Shown: positions 36,591-46,797 of the stretch, in pieces
How the letters are laid out: every line of letters begins with the position of its first letter
How positions within the stretch are numbered: position 1 is the stretch's first letter
Origin: Actinophytocola sp963729115
GTDB lineage: Bacteria > Actinomycetota > Actinomycetes > Mycobacteriales > Pseudonocardiaceae
NCBI GenBank assembly: GCA_963729115.1
Contig: CAVSMR010000024.1
Location: forward strand, 62,001 to 126,000
Length of the DNA stretch: 64,000 bases
Direction of reading: 5' to 3'
Position numbers and translations under genes: made by a program
Notes under the pieces: model-generated
What the model saw: the letters and a program-made list of their open reading frames with translations, nothing else
The model's database searches: none
Told to the model about the DNA's origin: nothing

Positions 36591-38107
36591 TCATCCCCAG
36601 GTGATCAGACGCTTGGGCCGTTCCAGCACGGCCGCGATGTCCGCGAGCAGCTTGGAGCCCAGCTCGCCGTCGATGAGCCGGTGGTCGAAGGACAGCGCGA
36701 GGGTGGTGACCTGGCGCGCCTTCACCTTGCCCTTGTGGACCCAGGGCTGGAGCTTGACCGCGCCGAAGGCGAGGATCGCCGACTCCCCCGGGTTGAGGAT
36801 CGGCGTACCGGTGTCGACGCCGAAGACGCCGACATTGGTGATGGTGACCGTGCCGCCGCTCATCGCCGCCGGGGAGGTCTTGCCCTCGCGGGCGGTGGCG
36901 ACCAGCTCGCCCAGCGCCTCGGCGAGTCGGGGAGCGTCTTGACTCCCGCGTCCTTGATGTTCGGGACGATCAGCCCGCGCGGGGTGGCCGCCGCGATCCC
37001 GAGGTTGACGTAGTGCTTGTAGACGATCTCCTGACGCGCCTCGTCCCAGGAAGCGTTGACCTCCGGGTGGCGCTTGATGGCGACCAGGAAGGCCTTGGCG
37101 ACGAGCAGCAGCGGGTTGACCCGCAGCCCCGCCATGTCCGGGTCCTGCTTGAGCTCCTGGACGAGCTTCATCGTGCGGGTCACATCGACGGTGATGAACT
37201 CCGTGACATGCGGCGCGGTGAAGGCGCTGGCGACCATCGCCTGCGCGGTGGCCTTGCGTACGCCCTTGACCGGCACCCGCCGCTCGCGGGCGGCCGCATC
37301 GACGAGGCCGGGCTCGGCGGGCAGCCGCCGGGGCGGCGACCGGCGCGACGGCCTCGGCCGGGGCGGCCGGGACGGCGCCGCTGCCGGGGCGGCGGCCGCA
37401 TGGACGTCCTCGCGGGTGATGATGCCGTCCGGCCCGGTCGGGGCGATCGCTGCCAGGTCGATGCCGAGGTCCTTGGCGAGCTTGCGCACCGGCGGCTTGG
37501 CCAGCGGCCGCCCGGCGGCCGCGGCACCTGTGCCGTTCGCGGCCGGGGCCACCGGAGCGGCCGCGGGCGCGGCGGGCGTGATCGCCGGGGCGGCCGTCGG
37601 TGCGCGGGCGGCCCGCCCGTTCAGCTCCGCCTGGAGCGCGGCGCTCGCGGGCTCCGGCTGGGCCGGCACCGCCGCCTGGGGCTTGCGCGGCCCGGCGCTT
37701 GGTCGAGGACGGCGCGGCGCCGTAGCCGACCAGCACCGCCTGCCGGCCCTGCGGCTCGGCGTCCTCCGCCTCGGCCGCGGCGGCCTGCTGCGGCGCCTGC
37801 TGCCGGCCGCCGGCGCCGCTGCGGGCCCGGCGCCGGGATCGGTGTCCACGGAGATGATGACGGTGCCGACGTCGACGGTGACGCCCTCGCCGAAGTGCAG
37901 CTCGTGCACCACCCCGTCGTAGGGGATGGGCAGCTCCACGGCGGCCTTGGCGGTCTCGACCTCACAGACGACCTGGCCGTCGGTGACGGTGTCGCCCGGC
38001 TTGACGTACCACTTGAGGATCTCGGCCTCGGTGAGCCCCTCGCCCACGTCGGGCATCTTGAACTCGCGGAAGCGCTGAGCATTGGCGGTACTTGCAGTCA
38101 TGGTCAC
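36591..38107 (-). CDS. bkdC: Branched-chain keto-acid dehydrogenase E2 (dihydrolipoamide acyltransferase), first operon; frameshifted
   Basis: About 505 residues. Starts at GTG 38107 or ATG 38101; GAGGAG lies five bases before the GTG. Domains in order: lipoyl (FKMPDVGEGLTEAEILKWYV, with the lipoylated Lys in VCEVETAKAAVEL), an Ala/Pro-rich linker, a peripheral subunit-binding domain (VRKLAKDLGIDLAAIAPTG), a second linker, and the catalytic CoA-transferase domain ending ALSFDHRLIDGELGSKLLAD with the active-site His. It transfers acyl groups from E1 to CoA. Frame changes lie near 37820, 37700, 37330 and 36935. Last gene of the E1alpha-E1beta-E2 operon; parS follows. A pyruvate-type specificity cannot be excluded by sequence alone. 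Confidence 0.9.
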
Positions 38108-38124
38108 GAACTCTCCTCAAACCC

Positions 38125-39112
38125 TCAGTACGCCAACGCACGGTCGACGGCGTCGAGCACCCGGTCCAGCCCCGGAAGGTACTCGTCCTCCAGACGGGAG
38201 GGCGGATACGGGGAGTGGAAACCGCCGACCCGGAGGACCGGGGCCTCCAGGTGGTAGAAGCACCGCTCGGTGATCCGGGCGGCGATCTCCGCACCCGCGC
38301 CGAAGAAGACCGGCGCCTCGTGGACGACGACCAGCCGGCCGGTCTTCTCGCACCGACGCCTGCACGGTGTCGAAGTCGATCGGGGAGAGCGAGCGCAGGT
38401 CGACGACCTCGAGCGACTTGCCCTCCTCGGCCGCGACATTGGCGGCGTCCAGGCAGACCTTGACCATCGGGCCGTAGGCGGCCAGCGTGAGGTCGGTGCC
38501 GGTCCGGGCGACCCGGGCCTTGTGCAGCGGGCCGGGGATCGACTCGGTGTCCAGCCGCGCCTTGTCCCAGTAGCGGCGCTTGGGCTCGAAGTAGATGACC
38601 GGGTCGTCGCCTGCGATGGCCTGCTGGATCATCCAGTAGGCGTCGGAGGAGTTCGACGGGAGAGACGATCTTGCAGGCCCGCGACATGCGCGAACAGCGC
38701 CTCGGGGGACTCGCGAGTGGTGCTCGACCGCGCCGATGCCGCCCCCGTACGGGATGCGGATGACGACCGGCACCTTGACCTTGCCCAGCGCACGGGCGTG
38801 CATCTTCGCGAGCTGGGTGACGATCTGGTCGTAGGCGGGGAAGACGAAGCCGTCGAACTGGATCTCGACGACCGGGCGGTAGCCGCGCAGCGCCATGCCG
38901 ATCGCGGTGCCGACGATGCCGGACTCGGCCAGCGGGGTGTCGATCACCCGCTCCTCGCCGAAGTCCTTCTGCAGGCCGTCGGTGACACGGAAGACGCCGC
39001 CGAGCTTGCCGACGTCCTCGCCCATGACGAGGACCTTGGGGTCGGCCTCCATGGCGGCGCGCAGCGACTCGTTGATCGCCTTGGCAATGGTGATCTTCTC
39101 GAAGACGGCCAT
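38125..39112 (-). CDS. bkdB: Branched-chain keto-acid dehydrogenase E1 beta subunit, first operon; frameshifted
   Basis: About 326 residues from ATG 39112 (MAVFEKITIAKAINESLRAA). Transketolase-like pyrimidine-binding domain with VLVMGEDVGKLGGVFRVTDG, DTPLAESGIVGTAIGMALRG and RIPYGGGIGAVEHHSESPE, then the C-terminal domain LEVVDLRSLSPIDFDTV and APVFFGAGAEIAARITERCF. Pairs with E1alpha to decarboxylate branched 2-oxo acids, feeding branched fatty-acid primers. It starts two bases after the E1alpha stop and ends just before E2, so all three are one transcript. Frame changes lie near 38345, 38665 and 38715. Confidence 0.92.
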
Positions 39113-39114
39113 GG

Positions 39115-40334
39115 TCAGTTCCCCTCCGCGGCGGCATCGGCGTCGGCGAACGACGCCTGGTACGCGGCGAACTGCGCGCGCTCCTCATCGACGAGCGCAT
39201 GCCCGTCGGCATAGACATTCTCGAAGATCGCCATGTCGTCCGGGTCGGGCATGGCACGGACGGCGTCGCGGACCCGCTTGCCCAGGGCCTCGCTCTCCTC
39301 GTCGATCGAGGCGAAGATACGCCTCGTCGGCCAGGCCCTCGGCCTCCAGGTACGTCCGCAGCCGCAGGATCGGGTCCTTGGCCTCCCAGGCCGCCCGCTC
39401 CTCGTCCGCCCGGTACTTCGTCGGGTCGTCGGAGGTGGTGTGCGCGCCCATGCGGTAGGTGAACGCCTCGATGAGCATCGGGCCCTGGCCGGTGCGCGCC
39501 CGCTCCAGCGCCGCCTTGGTCACCGCCAGACAGGCCAGTACGTCATTGCCGTCGACCCGTACACCGGGGAAGCCGTAACCGCGGGCGCGCTGGTAGAGCG
39601 GCACCCGGGTCTGCTTCTCGGTGGGTTCGGAGATCGCCCATTGGTTGTTCTGGCAGAAGAACACGACCGGGGCGTTGTAGACCGCGGAGAAGGTGAAGGA
39701 CTCCGCGACATCGCCCTGGCTGGAGGCGCCGTCACCGAAATAGGCGATGACCGCGGAATCCGCGCCGTCCTTGCTGCACTCCCATCGCGTAGCCGGTCGC
39801 ATGCAGGGTCTGCGAACCGATGACGATCGTGTAGAGGTGGAAGTTGTTGGTGTTGGGGTCCCAGCCGCCGTGATTGACACCGCGGAACATGCCCAGCAGA
39901 TTCGTCGGGTCGACGCCACGGCACCAGGCCACACCGTGCTCGCGGTAGGTCGGGAAGACGTAGTCGTCGTCGCGCAGCGCACGGCCGGAGCCGATCTGGG
40001 CGGCCTCCTGGCCCAGCAGCGAGGCCCACAGACCCAGTTCGCCCTGGCGCTGGAGAGTGGTCGCCTCGGCATCGAACTTCCGCGTCAGCACCATGTCGCG
40101 GTAGAGCCCGCGCAGCTCGTCGGCGGAAAGGTCGATCGAGTAATCCGGGTGCTCGACCCGCTTGCCTTCGGGGGTCAGCAGTTGTACGAGCTCGTCCTGC
40201 TCCGCCTGCTCGGGCCCACCGGAGTTCCGGGTCTTGGCCGGGGACGCCTTCTTGGCCGACGTCGCCTTTTTGGCGGTGGTGCGCTTGCTGCTGCCGCGGG
40301 CGTTTTTCCGCTGCGCAGTGCCTTCCACGGTCAC
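39115..40334 (-). CDS. bkdA: Branched-chain keto-acid dehydrogenase E1 alpha subunit, first operon; frameshifted
   Basis: About 405 residues from GTG 40334 with GGAGGAG seven bases upstream. An unusual N-terminal extension rich in Lys, Ala and Ser (KRTTAKKATSAKKASPAK) precedes the thiamine-diphosphate domain: YRDMVLTRKFDAEATTLQRQ, GLWASLLGQEAAQIGSGRAL, the ThDP motif YFGDGASSQGDVAESFTFSA through FFCQNNQWAISEP, and YRMGAHTTSDDPTKYR. First gene of the operon, divergent from a response regulator. Frame changes near 39320 and 39775. The basic tail resembles bacterial histone-H1-like sequences and is not needed for catalysis in other E1 proteins. Confidence 0.9.
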
Positions 40335-40643
40335 GTGCTGCTCCTCCGTCTGTCCGGCCCCCGGGGTCCGCCGGTGGCCGTATTGCGGCTCACCCGGTAT
40401 CCGATACGGCGCACGGGGTGTGTGCGAACGCGGCCGGATCCGGGTGGAACAAAGCTCCCGGACAGTGGCCTGCTCATTGCACGTTACCCATTGTCAAAGC
40501 CGAAGTGGAAACGGCGCTGACCTGCGATTTTGCTTGGATTTCCAAGTAAATCGCTAAGGCTTGGAACAACTCCTGGTCACAGCGTTGCAGGCCGCCGGGA
40601 CAACGGCACGTTATATCGCTGACCTGGAGCACGGGAAGGGTTG
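40335..40643. other. Divergent promoter region between the first bkd operon and the response regulator
   Basis: 309 bases, noticeably richer in A+T near 40520-40570. It contains two palindromes: GTATC-C-GATAC at 40397-40407, 63 bases upstream of E1alpha, and CTTGGA-TT-TCCAAG at 40533-40546 (listed separately), nearer the response regulator. No gene is evident. Confidence 0.6.
40533..40546. promoter_or_regulatory. Perfect palindrome CTTGGA-TT-TCCAAG
   Basis: Six-base arms with a two-base spacer; symmetry partly extends to 40530-40549 (TTG...TAA). A further half-like CTTGGAA occurs about 15 bases on. It lies about 100 bases upstream of the response regulator gene and is a candidate operator for that regulator or a bkd regulator. 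Confidence 0.45.
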
Positions 40644-41321
40644 ATGTGTGAGACTGGTGAGGTGCGCGAAGACGGAAAAATCACGGTATTCCTGCTCGAT
40701 GACCACGAAGTGGTCCGGCGTGGCGTCCACGAAATGCTCTCGGTCGAGGACGACATCGAGGTGATCGGCGAGGCGGGTACCGCCGCAGATGCCCTGGTCA
40801 GGATCCCGGCGACGCGTCCCGACGTCGCGGTGCTCGATGTCCGGCTGCCGGACGGGAGCGGTGTCGAGGTCTGCCGCGAGATCCGTTCGCAGGACGAGGA
40901 CATCAAATGCCTGATGCTCACCTCGTTCGCGGATGACGAGGCCCTTTTCGATGCGATCATGGCCGGTGCGGCCGGATATGTCCTCAAGGCCATTCGGGGC
41001 AACGAACTGCTCTCCGCGGTACGCGACGTGGCGGCCGGCAAGTCGCTGCTCGACCCCGTGGCCACCGCCCGGGTGCTGGAGCGGCTGCGCGACGGCAACG
41101 CCCCGAAGGGCGACGACCGGCTGGCGAGCCTCACCGACCAGGAGCGCAGGATCCTCGATCTGATCGGCGAGGGACTGACCAATCGCGCCATCGGCGAACG
41201 GCTCCATCTCGCCGAGAAAACGATCAAGAATTATGTCTCCAGCCTGCTGTCCAAGCTCGGCATGGAGCGCCGTTCCCAGGCCGCCGCGTATGTCGCGCGG
41301 ATGCAGGCGGAACGCCACTGA
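40644..41321 (+). CDS. NarL/LuxR-family response regulator (DevR-like)
   Basis: 225 residues; ATG 40644 is preceded by GGGAAGGG. The receiver domain (FLLDDHEVVRRGVHEML) has acidic residues D19 and D20, phospho-acceptor D65 in VAVLDVRLPDGSGVEVC, the switch Thr/Ser in CLMLTSFADDEA and the Lys in GYVLKAIRGNEL. The C-terminal LuxR-type helix-turn-helix is LTDQERRILDLIGEGLTNRA then LAEKTIKNYVSSLLSKLGM. The family responds to sensor kinases; the DevR/DosR subgroup senses hypoxia and nitric oxide. No histidine kinase is nearby, so it is an orphan here. The frame is intact. Confidence 0.9.
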   Translation: MCETGEVREDGKITVFLLDDHEVVRRGVHEMLSVEDDIEVIGEAGTAADALVRIPATRPDVAVLDVRLPDGSGVEVCREIRSQDEDIKCLMLTSFADDEALFDAIMAGAAGYVLKAIRGNELLSAVRDVAAGKSLLDPVATARVLERLRDGNAPKGDDRLASLTDQERRILDLIGEGLTNRAIGERLHLAEKTIKNYVSSLLSKLGMERRSQAAAYVARMQAERH

Positions 41322-41449
41322 AACAGCAGGTCGGCAAAGAGGAACCGGTAACGCTCCGCCCGGCTCATGGCGATTCAGGACCATCGTCCCGGCCCCTCGG
41401 GGCTGCCGGCCCCTACTTGCCGACCGGACCCACCCGGCAAGGTGGTGAC

Positions 41450-41866
41450 ATGCCCACCGACAACTACCGTGCCATCGAGCTGTTGAGCCGCACGCCCTAC
41501 GGGCGCGTCTCGGCCAGTCGGCGGGCGCTGCCCTTCACCACCGTCACCCGCCATCTCATCCTGGACGGGCGGCTGATGCTGCGGCTGCACCGCGGCTACG
41601 ACTACCACCAGGCCCTGGACGGCAGCGTGGTCGCCTACGAGGCCGACAACGTCAACAGCGGTGAGCGCGACACATGGTCGGTGCAGTTCACCGGCACCGC
41701 CCGGGTCGTCGAGCCCACCCCGGCCGAGCGCGAGCTCTTCGGCCGCACCCCCCTGCTGGCCGACGGCGTCCCCTTCGACCCGGTGTTCCTGCGCATCGAG
41801 CCGGAGTTCGTGACCCTGCACTACCTCACCGATGTGCCGGTCTTCCGCTATGCGCACTCTGCGTAA
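41450..41866 (+). CDS. Pyridoxamine 5'-phosphate oxidase-fold flavin-binding protein
   Basis: 138 residues; ATG 41450 (MPTDNYRAIELLSRTPYGRV) with AAGGTGG upstream. The split-barrel pattern is clear: GRVSASRRALPFTTVTRHLI, LHRGYDYHQALDGSVVAYEA, TWSVQFTGTARVVEP and IEPEFVTLHYL. Small PPOx-like proteins bind FMN, F420 or heme; no cofactor can be assigned. Transcribed toward the phosphotransferase gene with a 52-base gap. The frame is intact. Confidence 0.82.
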   Translation: MPTDNYRAIELLSRTPYGRVSASRRALPFTTVTRHLILDGRLMLRLHRGYDYHQALDGSVVAYEADNVNSGERDTWSVQFTGTARVVEPTPAERELFGRTPLLADGVPFDPVFLRIEPEFVTLHYLTDVPVFRYAHSA

Positions 41867-41905
41867 ATCCATGCGGTACACCCACTCCGACGGGCGCAGT
41901 TGATC

Positions 41906-41921
41906 TAACATCTGGCGCGTG
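41906..41921 (+). promoter_or_regulatory. Possible leaderless promoter of the phosphotransferase gene
   Basis: TAACAT (41906-41911) matches a -10 element and ends seven bases before the GTG at 41919; there is no ribosome-binding site between. Confidence 0.4.
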
Positions 41922-42963
41922 CTGCGCTCATCTGTAGTCCGGACGGCGGCGACGCCCGACAGAGACACGCTCGGATCCCTGCTCCGCCACTACACCGGCG
42001 CCGGCGCGCCGCTCTCCTGCGAACCCGTCGCCGAGGGCCTGCTCAACCATGGCTACTTCCTCGCCACCACGCGCGGCCGCTACTTCCTCAAACACCACCT
42101 CGACGGCGACCGCGCCGCCCTCACCCGCCAGCACCGCGCCGGCCGCCGGCTCGCCGCGCTCGGTCTGCCGGTCGCCCCGCCCGTCGCCGACGCGGACGGC
42201 CGGACCGTCACCGTCCTCGACGGCCGCTGCTACGCCCTGCACCCCTGGGTCGAAGGCCACCACCTGGGCGGCGCCGCGCTGACCCGCGGCCAGTCCTGGC
42301 AGCTCGGCGCGCTGCTCGGGCTCGTCCACACCGCGCTGGAACAGGTCATGGCCGACGAGCCGCATCCGCCCCGGCCACCGTGCGCGGACGCCGCCGCCGA
42401 CCCCGAGCGGACCTTCGAGATGATCGACGAGCTGCTGGCGCTGGCCCGCGGCGCCCGCCCGCGCACCAGCTTCGACGAACTCGCCGAACACCGTCTGCTG
42501 GAGCGCCGCGCCCTGCTGGCGCAGCATGCGCACCATCGCCCGGCCCCGGGCGCGGAGCCCCCGGCGGGCTGGGTGCACGGCGACTTCCACCCGCTGAATG
42601 TGCTCTACCGCGACGCGGAGCCGACCGCGATCGTCGACTGGGACCGGCTGGGCGTCCAGCCGCGCGCCGAGGAGGCGGTACGCGCCGCCGCGATCTTCTT
42701 CGTCCGCCCCTGCGGCACGCTGGACCTGGCGAAGGTGGCGGCGTACGCGGGCGCCTACCGCAGCGGCCTGCGGAGCGGGGGCCGATGAGCTCGCGGCAGC
42801 CGTCCACCGGGTGTGGTGGGAGCGGCTGAACGACTTCTGGATGCTCACCTGGCGCTACCAGCTGGGCGACCGCCGCACCGATCCGCAGTTCCCGGCGGCG
42901 GCCGCACTGGCCGTGTGGTGGACCCGCGAGTACCGGGCCGTACGGAACGCCTTCACCCGCTGA
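41919..42963 (+). CDS. Aminoglycoside phosphotransferase-family (APH) protein; one frameshift
   Basis: About 347 residues from GTG 41919. APH/choline-kinase-like fold: AEGLLNHGYFLATTRGRYFL and KHHLDGDRAALTRQHRAGR in the N-lobe, the catalytic loop WVHGDFHPLNVLYRDAE (HGDxHxxN) and IVDWDRLGVQPRAEEAVRAA with the metal-binding Asp. A C-terminal WWERLNDFWMLTWRYQLGDR completes the family pattern. One frame change near 42768 joins the last 65 residues. Such proteins phosphorylate small hydroxylated molecules; this is not evidence of antibiotic resistance. It converges on the kinase at 43007. Confidence 0.85.
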
Positions 42964-43006
42964 ACCGGCGCGCGGGGCGCCGGTCAGCCGGTGATACCGA
43001 GTCCGG

Positions 43007-44621
43007 TCAGCCGGTCGTACCGAGTGAGGTGCCGCTGTCCGTGCCGCTGCCGGCGGTGGCCCCGCTGTCCGTGCCGGTGCTCGTCCCGCCGTCGGCGGCG
43101 CCACCGTTCGCGGCACCCCCGTCATCGGTGCCACCGTCCGTGGGCCCGCCGTCGGTCGTCCCACCGGTGGGGTCGGTGGACGGCTCAGGCGTCGAAGGCT
43201 CCGGCGACGACGGCTCCGAGCTGGGCGACTGCGAGGTCTCCGGCGTGCTGGGCTCCTCGGGCGGCGGCTGGCTGTACGTGCTGTCGTCCTCGCCCGTGTC
43301 GCCGGGGTCGGTCTCCGGGATGCTGGGCTCCTCCGAAGGCGACTCGCTCGCCTTGTCGTCCTTCGTCGGCTTCGGCGACTGCGACGTGGGGGTCTCGTGC
43401 TTTGTGTCCTGACCACCGGTGTTCTGCATCGCGTAGGCCACACCCATGGCGATGGCGATCACCGCGAGCGCCGCGATCAGCCAGATCTTGCCGCGGCCGC
43501 CCTTGGCCGGCCGGGGGCCGCCGTCGAAGCCGCCGTCGTCGTCCCGCATTCCGGACGTCAGGATCGGCTGCGCCGTGCGTGCGGCCGGCGTCGGAGTGCG
43601 GCAGCGCGGTGGTGGCCGCGGTGCCCATGGGGCTGTGACCGCCCTCGTGCAGGGCGACCGGGCCGGTGTTCCAGGTGCCGGTGTGGCCACCCTGCTCGTG
43701 CAGCATCTGGAGCGAGTACTGGACCAGGCCGCGCATCTCCTCGGCGGACTGGAACCGGTCGTCGGGGTCCTTGGCCAGCGACCGCATGACCAGGCCGTCC
43801 AGCTCCGGCGGCACCGCATTGGCGACCCCGGACGGCGCCACCGGCATGTCCTGGACGTGCTGGTAGACGACGGACAGCGGGGTCTCGCCGGTGAACGGCG
43901 GCCGCAGCGTGAGGAGTTCGTAGAGCAGACAGCCGGTGGCGTACAGGTCGGAGCGGGTGTCGACGGTCTTGCCGAGCGCCTGCTCCGGGGAGAGGTACTG
44001 AGGGGTGCCCATGACCATGCCGGTCTGGGTCATGGTGGACGCGGCGCCGTGCAGGGCGCGGGCGATACCGAAGTCCATGACCTTGACGGCGCCGCTGTTC
44101 GTGATGATCACGTTCGCGGGCTTGATGTCACGGTGCACGATGCCGTGCTGGTGGCTGTAGGCCAGCGCCTCCAGCACACCGGAGACGATGATCAGCGCCT
44201 GGTCCGGCGGCGGGGCATCGGCGTTGAGCAGCAGATCGCGGATGGTGTGGCCCTCGACCAGCTCCATCACGATGTACGGCACGGTGTTGCCGCCGACCAG
44301 GTCCTCGCCGGAGTCGTAGACCGCCACCACCGCGTGGTGGTTCAGCCCGGCCACGGACTGTGCCTCACGCGTGAAGCGGGCCTTGGAGACCGGGTCCTCG
44401 GCGAGGTCGGCGCGCAGCAGCTTCACGGCGACGGTCCGGCCGAGACGTACGTCCTCGGCCGCGAACACCTCCGCCATGCCACCGCGGCCGAGCCGATGCG
44501 TGAGCCGGTAGCGGCCATCGCCGACCAGCCCGCCATTGCCCCACATCTCCGGTGCGTCGGGGATATTGGAGCCGGTGGCGTCAGGATCGGACGGGCCCTG
44601 TGGGCTCTGCGTCGGTGCCAT
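43007..44621 (-). CDS. Membrane Ser/Thr protein kinase with Ser/Thr/Gly-rich outer tail; one frameshift
   Basis: About 538 residues from ATG 44621 (MAPTQSPQGPSDP). Hanks-type kinase: LGRGGMAEVF (nucleotide loop), VAVKLL (Lys), GIVHRDIKPANVIITNSG (catalytic loop), MDFGIAR and GTPQYLSPEQ (activation loop). A juxtamembrane segment leads to one helix (IWLIAALAVIAIAMGVAYAM), then an extracellular tail of about 130 residues made of Ser, Thr, Pro, Glu, Asp and Gly with TDGG-type repeats and no PASTA domain. One frame change near 43575 lies between kinase and helix. Head-to-head with a second kinase, 311 bases apart, suggesting paired or antagonistic signalling. Confidence 0.88.
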
Positions 44622-44932
44622 CGGTCCTCGCCGTCGAATCGATCCGCATGAGAGCGGTAGGGTCATCGGTCTTCGCTAGAGCACGCTACAGGTTCCGCGG
44701 CACCCGCCGGTCCGTCGTGGACCGGCCATCGAACCTGCCGAGAGCCAAGAGTCGCAAGTTCACCAGGGGTGATCGGGCGCGCAAAAGTCTCATGGCCGTG
44801 ACGGGATCTTGCACATCTGGTCACGGAACGGGCACACAGCTTGACGTGTCCGAGGCCTGGGGCAGACTTGGCTGCGGAATTCCAGATTTTGATCGCTCTA
44901 CGTATGTAGTGCGCCTAGGGGGAAGCGGAACG
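44622..44932. other. Divergent promoter region between two Ser/Thr kinases
   Basis: 311 bases without a gene. For the rightward kinase a plausible promoter is TTGACG (44841-44846), a 17-base spacer, and AGACTT (44864-44869). A small inverted repeat, CTAC-GTAT-GTAG, follows at about 44899-44910. Confidence 0.5.
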
Positions 44933-46625
44933 ATGAGCCAGGACGGCGCTCAAGGCCAATTCGAGGGCCGTTCGGTCGGCGGAGGACGTTACCAGCTTCG
45001 TGATCTTCTCGGCGCCGGTGGCATGGCCTCCGTGCACCTCGCCTACGACAGCGTGCTCGACCGCGAGGTCGCGATCAAGACCCTGCACACCGAGCTCGGT
45101 CGCGAGCAGGCCTTCCGTGAGCGCTTCCGCCGCGAGGCCCAGTCCGTGGCGAAACTCACGCACACCAATATCGTCTCGGTCTTCGACTCCGGTGAGGACG
45201 AGCTCGACGGCGGCATGGTGCCGTACATCGTCATGGAGTATGTCGCGGGCCAGCCGCTGCGCTCCGATCTGGACAACGACATCGCGCAGATGGCGCGATG
45301 CCGACGGAAAAGGCCTTGAAGATCACGGCCGATGTCCTGGCCGCGCTCGAGGTCAGCCATGAAATGGGCCTGGTCCACCGCGACATCAAGCCCGGCAACG
45401 TCATGCTGAACAAGCGTGGCGTCGTCAAGGTCATGGACTTCGGCATCGCCCGCGCCATGCAGTCCGGTGTGACGTCGATGACGCAGACCGGCATGGTCGT
45501 CGGCACTCCGCAGTACCTGTCGCCCGAGCAGGCCCTGGGCCGCGCTGTGGATGCCCGCTCCGACCTCTACTCCGTCGGCATCATGCTCTTCGAGCTGCTG
45601 ACCGGTCAGCTGCCGTTCGACGCGGACTCCCCGCTCGCCATCGCCTACGCCCATGTCCAGGAAGAGCCCCCGGTCCCGTCGAGCATCAACAGCTCGCTGC
45701 CGCCGGCCGTGGACGCGCTGGTGGCCCGGGCGCTGAAGAAGAATCCCAACGAGCGGTTCCCCACCTCCGAGGCGATGCGGGACGAGTGCCTGCGGATCGT
45801 CGGGTCCGGGCAGTCCGGTGCGACGCCGCTGATCATCGGCGAGGGCCCGAAGGCGCGCACCAGCGGCGCGTCGGTCTCGTCCGCGGTGTTCCCCACCGCC
45901 TCCGGCAACCTTCAGACCCCGGCCCCGCCGAGCGTGCAGCAGCCGTATCAGCCGACGCAGGCAGTCGGCTTTGGCCCCTCGACGCCCCCGCCGCCGAACA
46001 ACGCCTACCCGACGCCGGCGCCGAACAACGCCTACCCGACGCCGGCACCGGGTCCCATCCCGGGCCCGGCACCGTTCAACTCGGGCGGCTTCCAGCCCCG
46101 CCGGCCTACACCCCGCCGCCCGTGACGGCCTCGATGCCGTCGGCCGGTGGCCCCGGCCCGCGGAAGAGCAACACCGCGGTGATCGTCGTCTCGGCGATAG
46201 TCGGCGTGGTCGTGGTCACCGCGATCGCGATCGGCATCGGTCTGAGCGCCGGCTCCAGCGACGACAACGGCGGGGATGTCACCCCGACGTCGGCGTACTC
46301 CGACACCTCGACGCCGTCGCCCACCGAGAGCGTCCGGCCCGAGGACAAGTCGGCGACGATCCTGGCGTCCGAGTGCACCAACCCCACCAAGAGCTACAGC
46401 GACAAGGGCAAGATCCTCATCCCGTCGTTCCGCTTCAAGAACCTCGACTCGGTGAAGAAGTGCATCGAGGCCGCGGGCTGGAAGTACAAGGTCGTCGGGC
46501 AGGAGGACAGCTCGATCTGGGGTAAGAACACCGTCACGAATCAGACCCCGGCCGCCATCAGCTGGTGGTACCCGAGCAAGTCCGACACCATCGAGCTGAC
46601 CGTCTCGACCGGCCGCAGCGGCTGA
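44933..46625 (+). CDS. Membrane Ser/Thr protein kinase with C-terminal PASTA-like domain; frameshifted
   Basis: About 563 residues from ATG 44933 (MSQDGAQGQFEGRSVGGGRY). Kinase motifs are LGAGGMASVH, REVAIKTLHTELG, GLVHRDIKPGNVMLNKRG, MDFGIAR and GTPQYLSPEQ. A Pro/Ala/Asn-rich linker contains two identical nine-residue NNAYPTPAP units; one helix follows (AVIVVSAIVGVVVVTAIAIG). The outer part ends with a single PASTA-like domain (LIPSFRFKNLDSVKKCIEAA, GWKYKVVGQEDSSIW, NQTPAAISWW). PASTA kinases sense cell-wall fragments. Frame changes lie near 45295 and 46105. A strong terminator follows. Confidence 0.9.
45994..46047 (+). repeat. Two tandem 27-bp units in the kinase linker
   Basis: Units 45994-46020 and 46021-46047 differ by one base and encode PNNAYPTPA twice in the proline-rich linker before the transmembrane helix. 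Confidence 0.85.
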
Positions 46626-46657
46626 CGCCATACGGCCCACGGGCCTCCCGTGGACAG

Positions 46658-46698
46658 CGGAAGGGGCCGGCACGCGGAATGCGTGCCGGCCCCTTCCG
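46658..46698 (+). terminator. Very strong terminator after the kinase
   Basis: An 18-base perfect stem: CGGAAGGGGCCGGCACGC (46658-46675) with its complement (46681-46698), a five-base loop, then TCTTTG. It lies 32 bases past the kinase stop. It may also serve the opposite strand. Confidence 0.9.
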
Positions 46699-46797
46699 TC
46701 TTTGTCAGCTGGTGCCGTACCCGCGCGCGGATGCGCCGGCTCGACGGTGCATGCCCCGGGGACACGCCAGGGGTGTCTCCCTGGAGGTACGGGCTTA

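Noticed and set aside
41919..42963. Aminoglycoside resistance gene
   Set aside because: Only the general APH fold is visible; no known resistance subfamily is recognised, and the core-chromosome context argues against acquired resistance.
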